DNA of 64,000 nt from Albimonas pacifica (GCF_900113695.1 NZ_FOQH01000009.1:15120-79119), one strand, 5' to 3'. Counted from the stretch's first letter, positions 36,299 through 48,230 are shown. Numbers and translations: made by a program. Notes: generated from the sequence alone by a model not told the origin.

Positions 36299-36407
36299 CC
36301 GCGCGCCCCGACCTGACGCCCGGGCCTGCGCCCGCCGCCCGCGCCGCCCCCGCCTGCCCCGCCGCTCGGCCCGCCCCACGCGCCCCCGGCCCCAGGCGCT
36401 GCCGGGA

Positions 36408-36625
36408 GCGCCTGTTCTCCGGAGCCGTCCATCGCGGATGCCGTAAGAGCGACTCGTCCGCCCCGGTCAAGGATCGCGCAGCGACCGGCGAAGCCGGCTT
36501 GTCCTTGACCGGGGCGGGCGAGTCGCTCAGGCATCAGACGCGATGGACGGCTCCGGAGAACAGGCGCGGGCTTGTTCTTGGGTGAGTCCGGAGCCCGCCG
36601 GAGGCTCCCCCCTCCCCCATCCCTC
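36408..36625 (+). repeat. Large structured hairpin element, copy 4, with 3' tail
   Basis: Core 36408-36567, very close to copy 1. The outermost stem is perfect here (CTCCGGA/TCCGGAG, GAACAGGCGC). The central 25-bp stem has one G-T pair (CGTCCG against CGGGCG). The second apical hairpin is shorter, CCGGC-GAA-GCCGG. The tail CTTGTTCTTGGGTGAGTC is kept. It lies between the methyltransferase gene and hemH. Confidence 0.9.
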
Positions 36626-36651
36626 CCGACGCCTCCACCACGCGCCCCCAG

Positions 36652-36684
36652 CCAAGCCCGCCCGCAGGGCGCCTGCGTCCCGCC
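36652..36684 (+). repeat. 33-nt REP-like dispersed repeat, copy 5
   Basis: CCAAGCCCGCCCGCAGGGCG then CCTGCGTCCCGCC. It follows the tail of hairpin copy 4 at nearly the same distance as at copies 1 and 2. Confidence 0.75.
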
Positions 36685-36818
36685 CGCCCCCCCTTGCCCC
36701 CGCCCGGGCGACGCGGCATGACGCCCCCAGCGCCCTCGTCGCCATTGACCCGCGTCCGCCTCCCCCTAAGTGCGGGACGCCGGGTCCGTCGCGGGGGCCG
36801 CAGGAAACGGAGGGGCCG

Positions 36819-37892
36819 ATGCTCGACGCCAGCCAGATGACCGAAGCCGGAGCCGGCCGGCTCGCCCATGCGCCGGGCGACCATCCCCCGGTTCCCCGCG
36901 CGAAGATCGGCGTGATGCTGGTCAACCTCGGCACGCCGCCGGCCACCGACTACTGGTCGATGCGCCGTTACCTGTCGGAGTTCCTCTCCGACCGCCGGGT
37001 GATCGACTACTCGCCCCTGTTCTGGCAGCCGCTCCTGCAGCTGGTGATCCTCTCCAAGCGCCCGTTCTCCTCGGGCAAGGCCTACGAGAGCATCTGGAAC
37101 AGGGAGCGCGACGAGAGCCCGCTGCTGACCATCACCCGCGAGCAGACCGAGAAGCTGCGCGCCCGCCTCGCCGCCGACCTCGGCGAGGGCGTGGTCGTCG
37201 ACTTCTGCATGCGCTACGGCGAGCCCTCGACGATCAGCCGCGTGAAGGCGATGCAGGCGGCGGGGGCGGAGAAGATCCTGTTCTTCCCCCTCTACCCCCA
37301 GTACGCCGGCGCCACCACCGCGACCGCCAACGACGCCTTCTTCCGCGCGCTGATGGAGATCGAGTGGCAGCCCGCCGCGCGCACCGTGCCGCCCTACTAC
37401 GCCCACCCCCTCTACATCGAGGCGCTGGCGAAGTCGGTCGAGGCCGCCTATGCGGGCATGGACCGTCGCCCCGACGCGCTGGTCACCTCCTACCACGGCC
37501 TGCCCAAGCGCTACCTGGTGGAGAAGGGCGACCCCTACCACTGCCAGTGCGCCGCCACCACGCGCCGCCTGCGCGAGCGGCTGGGCTTTCCCACCGAGGA
37601 GGTCGTGCTGACCTTCCAGTCCCGCTTCGGCTCCGAGGAATGGCTGCAGCCCTACACGGTCGAGGAGGTCGCGCGCCTCGCCAAGGCCGGCAAGACGCAT
37701 ATCGCGATCATGGCCCCGGCCTTCTCGTCGGACTGCGTCGAGACGCTCGAGGAGATCTCCGAGGAGATCAAGGAGAGCTTCCTGCATGCCGGCGGCGAGC
37801 GCTTCGACTACATCCCCTGCCTCAACGCCTCCGAGGACCACATGGCGATGATCGAGGCGATCGTGCGCAACGAGCTGCAGGGCTGGATCTGA
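36819..37892 (+). CDS. hemH: Ferrochelatase
   Basis: 357-aa enzyme that inserts Fe2+ into protoporphyrin IX, the last step of haem synthesis. VMLVNLGTP near residue 33, FFPLYPQYAGATTAT and the catalytic His in SYHGLPKRY are all present, as is the late Glu-rich FSSDCVETLEEI segment. Two cysteines in HCQCAATT could belong to the variable [2Fe-2S] or metal region of some ferrochelatases. The ATG has a GGAGGGG box. It appears to be followed by a small membrane-protein gene in the same direction. Confidence 0.95.
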   Translation: MLDASQMTEAGAGRLAHAPGDHPPVPRAKIGVMLVNLGTPPATDYWSMRRYLSEFLSDRRVIDYSPLFWQPLLQLVILSKRPFSSGKAYESIWNRERDESPLLTITREQTEKLRARLAADLGEGVVVDFCMRYGEPSTISRVKAMQAAGAEKILFFPLYPQYAGATTATANDAFFRALMEIEWQPAARTVPPYYAHPLYIEALAKSVEAAYAGMDRRPDALVTSYHGLPKRYLVEKGDPYHCQCAATTRRLRERLGFPTEEVVLTFQSRFGSEEWLQPYTVEEVARLAKAGKTHIAIMAPAFSSDCVETLEEISEEIKESFLHAGGERFDYIPCLNASEDHMAMIEAIVRNELQGWI

Positions 37893-37908
37893 CGCCCCGA
37901 CGCCAACC

Positions 37909-37937
37909 GGCGCGGCCCCGCCCGTTGCGGCCGCGCC
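37909..37937 (+). terminator. Hairpin after hemH
   Basis: GGCGCGGCC and GGCCGCGCC form a perfect 9-bp stem with an 11-nt loop, 16 nt after the hemH stop. There is no T-run. It may end the transcript or partly separate it from the small gene downstream. Confidence 0.5.
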
Positions 37938-37986
37938 GCGGCGCCCTATGTCCTTCCCCGAGAGGGAATGGATACGGGAGCGCACA

Positions 37987-38157
37987 ATGGAACTCTTCGC
38001 CATACCCTGGATCGTCGCCTTCGGGCTGGTGGTCTGGTGGGCCTCGGTCTGGGGGCGCAGCGTGTTCTGGGCCGTCGTCGGGTCGCTGTTGCTGACGCCG
38101 CTGGTCTGGGGAATCGTGCTGCTGATCATGGGCCCCGACCGCGAGGCGATGGGCTGA
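37987..38157 (+). CDS. 56-aa membrane protein of unknown function
   Basis: Small protein with two hydrophobic segments (about 3-22 and 26-46) and a short charged end, GPDREAMG. The start at 37987 has a GGGAG box; an in-frame ATG at 37948 would add a charged 13-residue leader. I do not recognise a family. The C-terminal GPDRE is shared with the small protein at 58089 inside the nuo operon, which also has two membrane segments, so the two may be distantly related. It lies 94 bp after hemH. Confidence 0.65.
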   Translation: MELFAIPWIVAFGLVVWWASVWGRSVFWAVVGSLLLTPLVWGIVLLIMGPDREAMG

Positions 38158-38192
38158 GGCGGCCGCCGCCGGCCGCGCCGGCCCCTGAAAGC

Positions 38193-38227
38193 CGCGTCGG
38201 GCGCGCCGCATTCCGGCGCCCGACGCG
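38193..38227 (+). terminator. Hairpin after small membrane-protein gene
   Basis: CGCGTCGGGCGC and GCGCCCGACGCG form a perfect 12-bp stem with an 11-nt loop, then ACGTCTTTC. It plausibly ends the hemH-small gene transcript. Confidence 0.65.
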
Positions 38228-38261
38228 ACGTCTTTCGACGCGAACGTCAATCGTTTCTTGA

Positions 38262-38290
38262 TTCCGCGCAGGGCGCGCGGAAGTCTTTTT
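38262..38290 (+). terminator. Terminator-like hairpin with T5 tract before cfa
   Basis: TTCCGCGC-AGGGC-GCGCGGAA followed by GTCTTTTT. This is the best-formed intrinsic terminator in the window. It lies 35 nt after another hairpin and 188 nt before the cfa start. It could be a second terminator for the upstream unit or an attenuator in a cfa leader. Confidence 0.7.
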
Positions 38291-38477
38291 CCAGCGAGCG
38301 GCCGCGCCGCGGCCCGTCGCCGTCCACCTCGCGCCGCGCCCGGCCGTTCCGGCCCGGGCCTCCGACGCCCCTCCCGTACGGCGACCGAGCCCCGCACGCG
38401 ACCGCCTGCCGCCGCCGGCAAGGCCGCCCGTCCCCTGCCGACGCGCCCGCATCGGAGCCGGACGGACGGAGGACGCC

Positions 38478-39824
38478 ATGAAACTGCTGCCTGCCCTCTT
38501 CCAGAAAGCCATCGTGAAGGGTCGGGTCGAGCTGCGCACCCCCGAGGGCGAGACCGTCGTCATCGAGGGCGCCGAGCCCGGCCCCTGGGTCGCGATCCGC
38601 ATCACCGACCCGACGCTCGACTGGAAGATCCCCCTCAATCCCGAGCTGATCGGCGCCGAGGCGTTCATGGACGGGACCCTGATCGTCGAGGACGGTCCCG
38701 AGGGCGGCACCGCCTACGACCTGCTGAGCCTGCTGTTCGAGAACGAGAGCGCCTTCAACCTCTCCGGTCCCCAGGCGCTGGTGCACTGGATCGACAAGGC
38801 CTTCCGCCGGATCTGGCAGCACAACCCCGCCTGGCGGTCGAAGAAGAACGCCTCGCATCACTACGACCTCGGCAACGCCTTCTACCGGAGCTGGCTCGAC
38901 CCCGACCTGCAGTATTCCTGCGCCTACTACCGCGACGGGACCGAGAGCCTGCGCGACGCCCAGATCCTCAAGAAGCGCCACATCGCGGCCAAGCTGAACC
39001 TGTCGCCCGGGCAGCGGGTGCTCGACATCGGCTGCGGCTGGGGGGGCATGGCGCTCTATCTCGCCGCGACCGCGGATGTCGAGGTCACCGGCATCACGCT
39101 GGCCGAGGAGCAGCTCGAGATCGCCCGCGCCCGGGCGAAGGCCGCAGGCCTCGAGCATCGCGCGCGCTTCGAGCTGATCGACTACCGCGACGTGACCGAG
39201 CGCTACGACCGCATCGTCTCGGTGGGGATGCTGGAGCATGTCGGCGTGGGGCACCTGGAGACCTATTTCGCCAAGGTCCGCGACTGCCTGAAGGACGACG
39301 GGGTGGCGCTGATCCACACCATCTCCTCGATGAGCCCGCCGGCGGGCACCGGCCCGTTCCTGCGCAAGTACATCTTCCCCGGCGGCTACACCCCCACCCT
39401 CTCGGAATGCTCGGCCGCGACCGAGAAGGCGGAGCTGTGGGTGCTCGACTGCGAGGTCTGGCGGCTGCACTACGCCCGCACGCTGCGCGCCTGGCAGGAC
39501 AACTTCCAGAAGGTGCGCGCCGAGGTCGAGGCGATCTACGACCCGCGCTTCGCCCGGATGTGGGAGTTCTACCTGGCGGCCTGCGAGTGCAGCTTCGCCT
39601 ACGGCTCCTCGAACGTGCTGCAGCTCCAGATCGGGCGGGCGCGGGACGCGACGCCGCTGCACCGCGACTGGATCTCCTCGGCCGCCGCGGCGCTGGCGCG
39701 CAACGAGCCCGAGGCGGTCAGCCGCATCGAGGCCGCCACCGCCCGCGTCTTCGGCGAGACCCCCGCGACGCCCGAGACCGCGCCGGGCCACGTCTACGAC
39801 GGCCCGCGCGAGGCCAAGGGCTGA
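38478..39824 (+). CDS. cfa: Cyclopropane-fatty-acyl-phospholipid synthase family protein
   Basis: 448-aa SAM-dependent enzyme that methylenates unsaturated lipid acyl chains in the membrane. The N-terminal lipid-binding part is followed by HHYDLGNAFYRSWLD (127-141), YSCAYYRDG, the SAM motif VLDIGCGWGG (181-190), EHVGVGHLETYF and LHYARTLRAW. These match the CFA synthase family. A tuberculostearate- or furan-lipid-type methyltransferase of the same family cannot be excluded. The ATG has an ACGGAGGA box. It converges with rnj over a T-tailed terminator. Confidence 0.88.
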   Translation: MKLLPALFQKAIVKGRVELRTPEGETVVIEGAEPGPWVAIRITDPTLDWKIPLNPELIGAEAFMDGTLIVEDGPEGGTAYDLLSLLFENESAFNLSGPQALVHWIDKAFRRIWQHNPAWRSKKNASHHYDLGNAFYRSWLDPDLQYSCAYYRDGTESLRDAQILKKRHIAAKLNLSPGQRVLDIGCGWGGMALYLAATADVEVTGITLAEEQLEIARARAKAAGLEHRARFELIDYRDVTERYDRIVSVGMLEHVGVGHLETYFAKVRDCLKDDGVALIHTISSMSPPAGTGPFLRKYIFPGGYTPTLSECSAATEKAELWVLDCEVWRLHYARTLRAWQDNFQKVRAEVEAIYDPRFARMWEFYLAACECSFAYGSSNVLQLQIGRARDATPLHRDWISSAAAALARNEPEAVSRIEAATARVFGETPATPETAPGHVYDGPREAKG

Positions 39825-39856
39825 GCGAGGCCCGGCCGGGCCGCCGGAGACGCGAA

Positions 39857-39882
39857 GGACCGCCCCGGGGGGCGGCCCTTTT
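39857..39882. terminator. Terminator between cfa and rnj
   Basis: GGACCGCCC and GGGCGGCCC form a stem with one mismatch, followed on the plus strand by TTTT. It lies between the convergent cfa and RNase J genes and suits cfa best. Confidence 0.75.
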
Positions 39883-39936
39883 CGTCCGCCCGGGGGCGGT
39901 CCGGACCCCCGCGCGTCCCGGGGGACGCGCGGGCGG

Positions 39937-41622
39937 TCACTCGTCCTCGAGCCGGGTGACGATCACCGTCACCACAGGCCGCTTGCCCCAGCGCCGCGCG
40001 CAGACGGCGCGGACCGCGCGGGAGGCGACCTCCTCGATGTCCTTGTCGGCCCGGCGGCGCTTGGGCAGGCCCTCGACCGCCTCGTCGACGGCCTCGTAGA
40101 TCATCGCCTCCAGCGGCATCGGCCAGCGCTCGCTCTGCGACGGGCCGCCGATGACGCGGATCTCGGGATCGGCGAGCAGCTCGCCCCCCTCGTCCACCAC
40201 CAGGGCCGCCACCACGTGGCCCTGGCGGGCCATCTTCAGGCGCGAGCGGACCACGCCGTCCATCGCCCCGATCATGGTGTCGCCGTCGAGGTAGAGACGC
40301 CCCGTCGGCACCTGGTCCACGATCACCGGCCGGTCGCCGCCGATCGCCACCACCGTCCCGTTGGGCGCCGGGATCGCCGGCACCTGCAGCGAGGCCGCGA
40401 AGGCCGAATGCTCGACCAGGTGGCGATGCTCGCCGTGCATCGGCACCGCGATGCGGGGCTTGAGCGACTCGTAGAGGGCCCGCAGGTCCTCCTTGCGCGC
40501 GTGGCCGGAGACGTGGATGCGCCCGGTGAGCTCGGGCGAGCTCTCGTCGACCACGTGCACGCCCCGCTCGGAGAGCTGGTTCCACAGCTTCACCACGCCC
40601 GGCTCGTTGCCCGGAATGGTCTTGGAGGAGAAGATCACCATGTCCCCCTCCCCCAGCCGCACGGTGGGGTGGGAGCCGGACGCGATGCGCGCCAGCGCCG
40701 CGCGACCCTCGCCCTGGGAGCCGGTCACCAGATAGAGCACATGCTCCGCCGGGACGTCCTTGGCCTCGTAGTCCGAGATCACCTTGGGGAAGTCGCGCAG
40801 CAGGCCGGTCTCGACCGCGGCGGAGACCATGCGCTCCATCGCCCGGCCGACCAGCACGATCGCCCGGCCGGCGTCGTTGGCCGCGGTGGCGATCGACTTC
40901 AGCCGCGCGACGTTGGAGGCGAAGGTGGTCGCGGCCACCGCCCCCTTGGCCGAGCGGATCAGGTCGGTCAGCGGGCGGATCACCTCGGCCTCGGAGCCGC
41001 CGTGCCCCGGCAGGAACACGTTGGTCGAGTCGCAGACCATCGCCTGCACCCCCTTGGACCCGATGGCGCGGAACGCCTCCAGGTCGAAGGGCGCGCCGAT
41101 CTGGGGATCGTCGTCGACCTTGAAGTCGCCGGTGTGCACGATCCGCCCCGAGGGCGTGTCGATCACCAGGCTGGCGGCCTCGGGGATCGAGTGGGTCACG
41201 GGCTGGAAGCGGACCTTGAAGGGCCCGGCCTCGATGGTCTCGCCCACGTCGACGATGTTCAGGCAGCGCGGGTCGACGCCCGCCTCCTCCAGCTTGCGAC
41301 GGATGTGCAGGCCGGTGAAGGGGCGGGCGTGGATCGGCGCTTTCAGCTGCGGCCACAGGCGGCCGAGGCCGCCGATGTGGTCCTCGTGGGCGTGGGTCGC
41401 GAAGATCCCCACCAGCTTGTCGGACTGCTCGGCGATGAAGGAGGGGTCGGCCATCACCAGCTCGATGCCGGGAGAGGTCTCCATGTCGCCGAAGCCGACG
41501 CCGCAGTCGACCATGATCCAGCGGCGCTTCGCGCCCTGCCCATGGCCGTAGAGATACATGTTCATCCCGATCTCGCCGGCGCCGCCAAGCGCCACGAAGA
41601 CCAGGTCGGAGGGGTCGGACAT
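39937..41622 (-). CDS. rnj: Ribonuclease J
   Basis: 561-aa metallo-beta-lactamase/beta-CASP RNase with 5'-3' exonuclease and endonuclease activity in RNA maturation. The zinc motif is H77-x-H79-x-D81-H82 (ATHAHEDHIGG), with GDFKVDD and CDSTNVFLPGH also present. SGHARKEDLRALYESLKP, MHGEHRHL and a C-terminal domain complete it. The ATG at 41622 shares a base with the coaX stop (TGATG); a TTG one codon earlier is less likely. It is the last gene of the long nuo-birA-coaX-rnj unit. Confidence 0.94.
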   Translation of the reverse strand: MSDPSDLVFVALGGAGEIGMNMYLYGHGQGAKRRWIMVDCGVGFGDMETSPGIELVMADPSFIAEQSDKLVGIFATHAHEDHIGGLGRLWPQLKAPIHARPFTGLHIRRKLEEAGVDPRCLNIVDVGETIEAGPFKVRFQPVTHSIPEAASLVIDTPSGRIVHTGDFKVDDDPQIGAPFDLEAFRAIGSKGVQAMVCDSTNVFLPGHGGSEAEVIRPLTDLIRSAKGAVAATTFASNVARLKSIATAANDAGRAIVLVGRAMERMVSAAVETGLLRDFPKVISDYEAKDVPAEHVLYLVTGSQGEGRAALARIASGSHPTVRLGEGDMVIFSSKTIPGNEPGVVKLWNQLSERGVHVVDESSPELTGRIHVSGHARKEDLRALYESLKPRIAVPMHGEHRHLVEHSAFAASLQVPAIPAPNGTVVAIGGDRPVIVDQVPTGRLYLDGDTMIGAMDGVVRSRLKMARQGHVVAALVVDEGGELLADPEIRVIGGPSQSERWPMPLEAMIYEAVDEAVEGLPKRRRADKDIEEVASRAVRAVCARRWGKRPVVTVIVTRLEDE

Positions 41623-42401
41623 CAAGTCTTGCCTTGTTTATTCAATTCATAGATGGCGGCCAGGCCCCTGAGCGTCAGGTCCCCGTCGACCGCGTCGATC
41701 ACGTCGGTTCCTCGCGCGAACAGCGGCGAGAGACCCCCGGTCGCGATCACCTTCATCTTGCGGCCCCGCTCGTCCATGATCCGACGGCAGAGTCCCTCGA
41801 TCAGGGATACGTAGCCCCAGTAGATGCCCGATTGCATGCACGCAACCGTATTCAGCCCGATCACCTTCTCGGGCTTGGTCACGTCGATCTCCGGCAGGGC
41901 CGTCGCCGCGGTCTCCAGCGCCTTGAGGGCGAGGTTCACGCCGGGCGCGATGATGCCCCCTTCGTAGGCCCCGTCCTCGCCCACCACGTCGATGGTGGTG
42001 GCGGTGCCGAAGTCGATCACGATGACCTCGCCGCCGTAGGTCCGCCAGGCCGAGAGCGTGTTGACCAGCCGGTCGGCGCCCACCCGCGTGCCGGGATCGA
42101 CGCGCACGTCGATGCCCACCGCGGTCTCGGGCTTGCCCACCACGATGGGGCGCACGCCGAAGTAGCGGTCGGCGAGCACCCGCAGGTTGAACATGGTGCC
42201 CGCGGCCGTCGAGGAGATCACCACCGCGTCGATCTGCTTGGCCGAGACGCCGTGATGGTCCATCAGCTGGCGCAGCCAGACGAAGTATTCGTCCGCGGTG
42301 CGCTTCACATCGGTGGCGCAGCGCCAATCCGCAAGATATGCCGTGCCGTCATGCAGGGCGAACACGCTGTTGGTGTTGCCCACGTCGATCGCCAGAAGCA
42401 T
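41622..42401 (-). CDS. coaX: Type III pantothenate kinase
   Basis: 259-aa ASKHA-fold kinase for the first step of coenzyme A synthesis. The phosphate-binding motif AIDVGNTNSVFAL begins at residue 4. GADRLVN and DFGTATTIDVV are the pantothenate and second phosphate sites, followed by GGIIAPG. Type III enzymes are not feedback-inhibited by CoA. It is located between birA (31 bp gap) and rnj (overlap), the usual alphaproteobacterial order. Confidence 0.95.
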   Translation of the reverse strand: MLLAIDVGNTNSVFALHDGTAYLADWRCATDVKRTADEYFVWLRQLMDHHGVSAKQIDAVVISSTAAGTMFNLRVLADRYFGVRPIVVGKPETAVGIDVRVDPGTRVGADRLVNTLSAWRTYGGEVIVIDFGTATTIDVVGEDGAYEGGIIAPGVNLALKALETAATALPEIDVTKPEKVIGLNTVACMQSGIYWGYVSLIEGLCRRIMDERGRKMKVIATGGLSPLFARGTDVIDAVDGDLTLRGLAAIYELNKQGKT

Positions 42402-42432
42402 CGCCCGGTCTCCTCCCGCTCGGCTTCGTCTT

Positions 42433-43179
42433 TCAGGGAAAGAACACGTCCGCGGCCGCGATTCTGCGCGCGCCCTGCGGGGTGTCCAGAACCAGCCGAC
42501 CGTCGGGGTCGAGGTCGGCGAAGATCCCCGTGACCGTCTCCCGCGGCAGGCGGGCGACCACGGGCTCGCCCAGGCGCGCGGCGCGGGCGAGGAAGGCGTC
42601 GCGCAGGGGCGCGAACCCCTCGTCGCGATAGCGGTCGAACCAGCGCGCGAAGGCGGCGGCGAGCACGGTGAAGGCCGCTTCGGCCGAGGGCGCCGGCACG
42701 CCGGCGTCGGCCAGGCTGATCGGCGGAAACGCCGCGGCCGGGTCGCCCGGCGGGCGCGAGGCGAGGTTCACGCCGATCCCGACCGAGATCCAGTCGGGCC
42801 GCGCGCCCTGCCCCTCGGACTCGAGCAGGATGCCGGCGATCTTGCCGCCGTTCACGAGCACGTCGTTGGGCCACTTCAGCGCGATCTCGGCGGCGGGCGC
42901 GAAGCGCCCCGCCAGATCCGCCACCGCCAGCGCCGAGACGAAGCTCAGCAGCGCCGCCTCCTTGGCCGACATCTGCGGGCGCAGCATCAGCGTGGCGGCG
43001 AGGTTGCCGCCCGGGTCCTTCCAGGCGTTGCCCCGGCGGCCGCGGCCGCCGGTCTGCAGCTTGGCCATGATCCAGACCGGCCCCGGCTCGCCCGCGCGGG
43101 CTTTCGCCCGCGCGTCGTCCATGGTGGAGCCGGTCTGCTCGTGGATCTCGCGCCCGTAGCCCTCGGGCCAGACGTCCAT
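42433..43179 (-). CDS. birA: Biotin-[acetyl-CoA-carboxylase] ligase
   Basis: 248-aa biotin protein ligase that biotinylates the carboxyl-carrier protein. It has STMDDARAKA, the biotinyl-AMP loop GRGRRGNAW (about 46-54) and KWPNDVLVNGGKIAGILLE (about 99-117). There is no N-terminal helix-turn-helix, so it does not repress biotin genes. Its ATG follows the nuoN stop with no spacer, so it is translated as part of the nuo transcript. Confidence 0.93.
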   Translation of the reverse strand: MDVWPEGYGREIHEQTGSTMDDARAKARAGEPGPVWIMAKLQTGGRGRRGNAWKDPGGNLAATLMLRPQMSAKEAALLSFVSALAVADLAGRFAPAAEIALKWPNDVLVNGGKIAGILLESEGQGARPDWISVGIGVNLASRPPGDPAAAFPPISLADAGVPAPSAEAAFTVLAAAFARWFDRYRDEGFAPLRDAFLARAARLGEPVVARLPRETVTGIFADLDPDGRLVLDTPQGARRIAAADVFFP

Positions 43180-44622
43180 CTAGTGGATCAGCGAGGCGGC
43201 GGCGACCGCCGCGGCCTCCGGCACGCCGAAGAGGTTGATCAGCGGCATGCCGCCCAGCCCGATGACCAGCGCCGAGACGGCCAGCGTCACGCCATGGGCC
43301 AGCGGCATCGGGCCGGTCAGCCCCTGCCCGACCTCGTCGAAGAACATGATCTTGACGATGCGCAGGTAGTAGAAGGCGCCGATCACCGAGGCCACCGCCC
43401 CCGCCGCGGCAAGCGGGATCATCCCCGCCTCGACCGCCGCGGAGAACGAATAGTACTTGGCCCAGAAGCCCACCAGCGGCGGGATGCCGGCCAGCGAGAA
43501 GAACAGCACCAGCATGGCGATGGCCGCGGCCGGACGGGTCCCGGACAGGCCCGCCAGGTCCGAGATCTGGGTGACCGGCTTGCCGTCGCGCTCCATCGTC
43601 AGGATGAAGGCGAAGACGCCGACGTTCATGGTCACGTAGATCGCCACGTAGATCAGCAGCGAGGTCGCCCCGTCCGGCGTGCCCGCCGCCAGCCCGACCA
43701 GCGCGAAGCCCATGTGGGCGATGGACGAATAGGCCATCAGCCGCTTGATGTTGCTCTGCCCGATCGCGGCGACCGAGCCCAGGAACATGGACGCGATCGC
43801 GAGGAACGCGAGGATCTGGCCCCAGTCGTGCGCCGCCCCCCCGAACCCGTCGTAGAGCACGCGGGCGAACAGCGCCGCCGCCGCCGCCTTGGGGGCGGTC
43901 GCGAAGAAGGCGGTCACCGGGGTCGGCGCGCCCTCGTAGACGTCGGGCGTCCACATGTGGAAGGGCACGGCCGAGATCTTGAAGGCCAGGCCCGCGCACA
44001 GGAACACCAGCCCGAACAGCAGGCCGATCGAGGTCTCATGCTCGGCCACCGCGGCGATGGACTCGAACTTCGTGGCGCCGGTGTAGCCGTAGACCAGCGA
44101 CGCGCCGTAGAGCAGCAGGCCCGAGGACAGGGCGCCGAGCACGAAATACTTCAGCCCCGCCTCGGTCGAGCGCAGGCTGTCGCGGCGGATCGAGGCGATC
44201 ACGTAGAGCGCGAGCGACTGCAGCTCGAGCCCCATGTAGAGCACCATCAGGTCCCCGGCCGAGACCATCACCATCATGCCCAGCGTCGCCAGCGCGATCA
44301 GCACCGGATACTCGAAGCGCATGATCTTGTGCTTGCGCATGTAGCCGTCCGACAGCAGCAGGATGATCGCCGCGCCGAACAGGATGATCACCTTGGCGAA
44401 GCGCGCGAAGGGATCGTCGATGAAGGTGCCGTTGAAGGCGGTGTGCGTCCCGCCCGTCAGACCGTCCACCGCGCCCAGGATCGCGAGGAACAGGGCGGTC
44501 AGCCAGGTGATCGGCCCCGACCACTTGTCGCCCTGCCCGTAGGCGCCCGCCATCAGCGCGACCATCGCGAAGATCGCGAGCATCAGCTCGGGCAGGATGA
44601 CGGAGATGTCTTGGCTCAGCAT
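43180..44622 (-). CDS. nuoN: NADH-quinone oxidoreductase subunit N
   Basis: 480-aa antiporter-like membrane subunit of complex I, with about 14 helices. Conserved [12 protein letters not shown] (70-81) and [22 protein letters not shown] (about 212-233) hold the functional Lys/Glu region, and the broken-helix segment [22 protein letters not shown] is present. It pumps protons with nuoL and nuoM. One base separates it from nuoM, and it abuts birA. Confidence 0.96.
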   Translation of the reverse strand: MLSQDISVILPELMLAIFAMVALMAGAYGQGDKWSGPITWLTALFLAILGAVDGLTGGTHTAFNGTFIDDPFARFAKVIILFGAAIILLLSDGYMRKHKIMRFEYPVLIALATLGMMVMVSAGDLMVLYMGLELQSLALYVIASIRRDSLRSTEAGLKYFVLGALSSGLLLYGASLVYGYTGATKFESIAAVAEHETSIGLLFGLVFLCAGLAFKISAVPFHMWTPDVYEGAPTPVTAFFATAPKAAAAALFARVLYDGFGGAAHDWGQILAFLAIASMFLGSVAAIGQSNIKRLMAYSSIAHMGFALVGLAAGTPDGATSLLIYVAIYVTMNVGVFAFILTMERDGKPVTQISDLAGLSGTRPAAAIAMLVLFFSLAGIPPLVGFWAKYYSFSAAVEAGMIPLAAAGAVASVIGAFYYLRIVKIMFFDEVGQGLTGPMPLAHGVTLAVSALVIGLGGMPLINLFGVPEAAAVAAASLIH

Positions 44623-44623
44623 G

Positions 44624-46249
44624 TCAGTGCGTCCCCTGCGCGGAATGCCCGCCGTCGCCGTGGCCGCCCTCGGGGGCCTCGGCGGCCTCCATCAGCGTCG
44701 GCGCCGCGTCCGCGGTCGTGATGATGCCATGGTCCCGCGCCTCGGCCACCGCCTGGTCGACGCCGCCGACCAGGTGCTCGACCGAGGGGCCGAACACGTC
44801 GGTGATCAGGCTGGGATAGACGCCCAGCAGCAGCGTGCCCACGACCAGCGGCGCGAACAGCGCCTTCTCCAGCCGGGTCATGTCGGCGATCTGCTTCAGG
44901 CTCTCCTTGATCAGGTCGCCGAAGACGACCCGGCGGTAGAGCCACAGCGCATAGCAGGCCGAGAAGATCACGCCCGTCGCCGCCCCGAGCGCCGCCCAGG
45001 TCGAGACCTGGTAGGTGCCGGCCATGGTCAGGAACTCGCCGATGAAGCCCGAGGTGCCCGGCAGGCCGACGTTGCCCATGGTGAACAGCATGAAGATCAC
45101 CGCGAAGGCCGGCATCCGCACCGCGAGGCCGCCATAGGCCGCGATCTCGCGCGTGTGCATCCGGTCGTAGATCACGCCGACGGTGAGGAAGAGGGCGCCC
45201 GAGATGAAGCCGTGGCTCAGCATCTGGAAGATGGCGCCGTCGACGCCCTGCTGGTTGGCCGCGAAGATGCCCATGGTCACGAAGCCCATGTGGGCGACGG
45301 AGGAATAGGCGATCAGCTTCTTCATGTCCTCCTGCATCATCGCCACCAGCGAGGTGTAGATGATGGCGACGACCGAGAGGAAGAAGACGAAGTCCGTCAT
45401 CAGCTCGGAGGCCACGGGGAACATCGGCAGGCTGAAGCGCAGGAAGCCGTAGCCGCCCATCTTCAGCAGGATCGCCGCCAGCACCACCGAGCCGGCCGTC
45501 GGCGCCTGCACGTGCGCGTCCGGCAGCCAGGTGTGCACCGGCCACATCGGCATCTTCACCGCGAAGGAGGCGAAGAAGGCGAACCACAGCAGCGTCTGCA
45601 TGCCGCCCAGGATCTCCCAGCCCATCAGGCTGAAGGGCTCGGCCGAGAACGGGTAGGTCAGCAGCGTGGGGATGTCGGAGGTCCCGGCCTCCCAGTACAT
45701 CGCCAGCATCGCCACCAGCATCAGCAGCGAGCCGAGCAGCGTGTAGAGGAAGAACTTGAACGAGGCGTAGATGCGGTCCTTGCCCCCCCAGATGCCGATG
45801 ATCAGGTACATCGGGATCAGGCCGGCCTCGAAGAACATGTAGAACAGGAACATGTCCAGCGCCGAGAACACGCCGAGCATCAGCGTCTCGAGCACCAGGA
45901 AGCAGGCCATGTATTCCTTCACCCGGCTCGTGACGTGCCAGGAGGCGCCGATCACGATGGGCATCAGGAAGGTGGTCAGCATCACGAACAGGATCGAGAT
46001 CCCGTCCACGCCCATCTTGTAGCTGAGCCCCATCAGCCAGGTCCCCTCTTCCACGAACTGGAAGTCGGGGTTGGAGCTGTCGAAGCCGCCGAGGATCACG
46101 AGGCTCAGCAGGAAGGTGGCCGTGGTGGTGATCAGGGCCACCACCTTGGCGTTGAGCTGGGCGGCTGCGTCCTCGCCGCGCAGCACCAGGATGAGGACCA
46201 GCGCCCCGATCAGGGGCAGGAAGGTCACCAGCGTGAGGATGTTGTCCAT
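44624..46249 (-). CDS. nuoM: NADH-quinone oxidoreductase subunit M
   Basis: 541-aa antiporter-like subunit with about 14 membrane helices. [23 protein letters not shown] and [20 protein letters not shown] are the conserved broken-helix and lysine segments. The C-terminus carries a His/Gly-rich extension ([15 protein letters not shown]). One-base gaps to both nuoL and nuoN point to coupled translation. Confidence 0.96.
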   Translation of the reverse strand: MDNILTLVTFLPLIGALVLILVLRGEDAAAQLNAKVVALITTTATFLLSLVILGGFDSSNPDFQFVEEGTWLMGLSYKMGVDGISILFVMLTTFLMPIVIGASWHVTSRVKEYMACFLVLETLMLGVFSALDMFLFYMFFEAGLIPMYLIIGIWGGKDRIYASFKFFLYTLLGSLLMLVAMLAMYWEAGTSDIPTLLTYPFSAEPFSLMGWEILGGMQTLLWFAFFASFAVKMPMWPVHTWLPDAHVQAPTAGSVVLAAILLKMGGYGFLRFSLPMFPVASELMTDFVFFLSVVAIIYTSLVAMMQEDMKKLIAYSSVAHMGFVTMGIFAANQQGVDGAIFQMLSHGFISGALFLTVGVIYDRMHTREIAAYGGLAVRMPAFAVIFMLFTMGNVGLPGTSGFIGEFLTMAGTYQVSTWAALGAATGVIFSACYALWLYRRVVFGDLIKESLKQIADMTRLEKALFAPLVVGTLLLGVYPSLITDVFGPSVEHLVGGVDQAVAEARDHGIITTADAAPTLMEAAEAPEGGHGDGGHSAQGTH

Positions 46250-46250
46250 C

Positions 46251-48227
<1,977 letters not shown>

Positions 48228-48230
48228 CCC

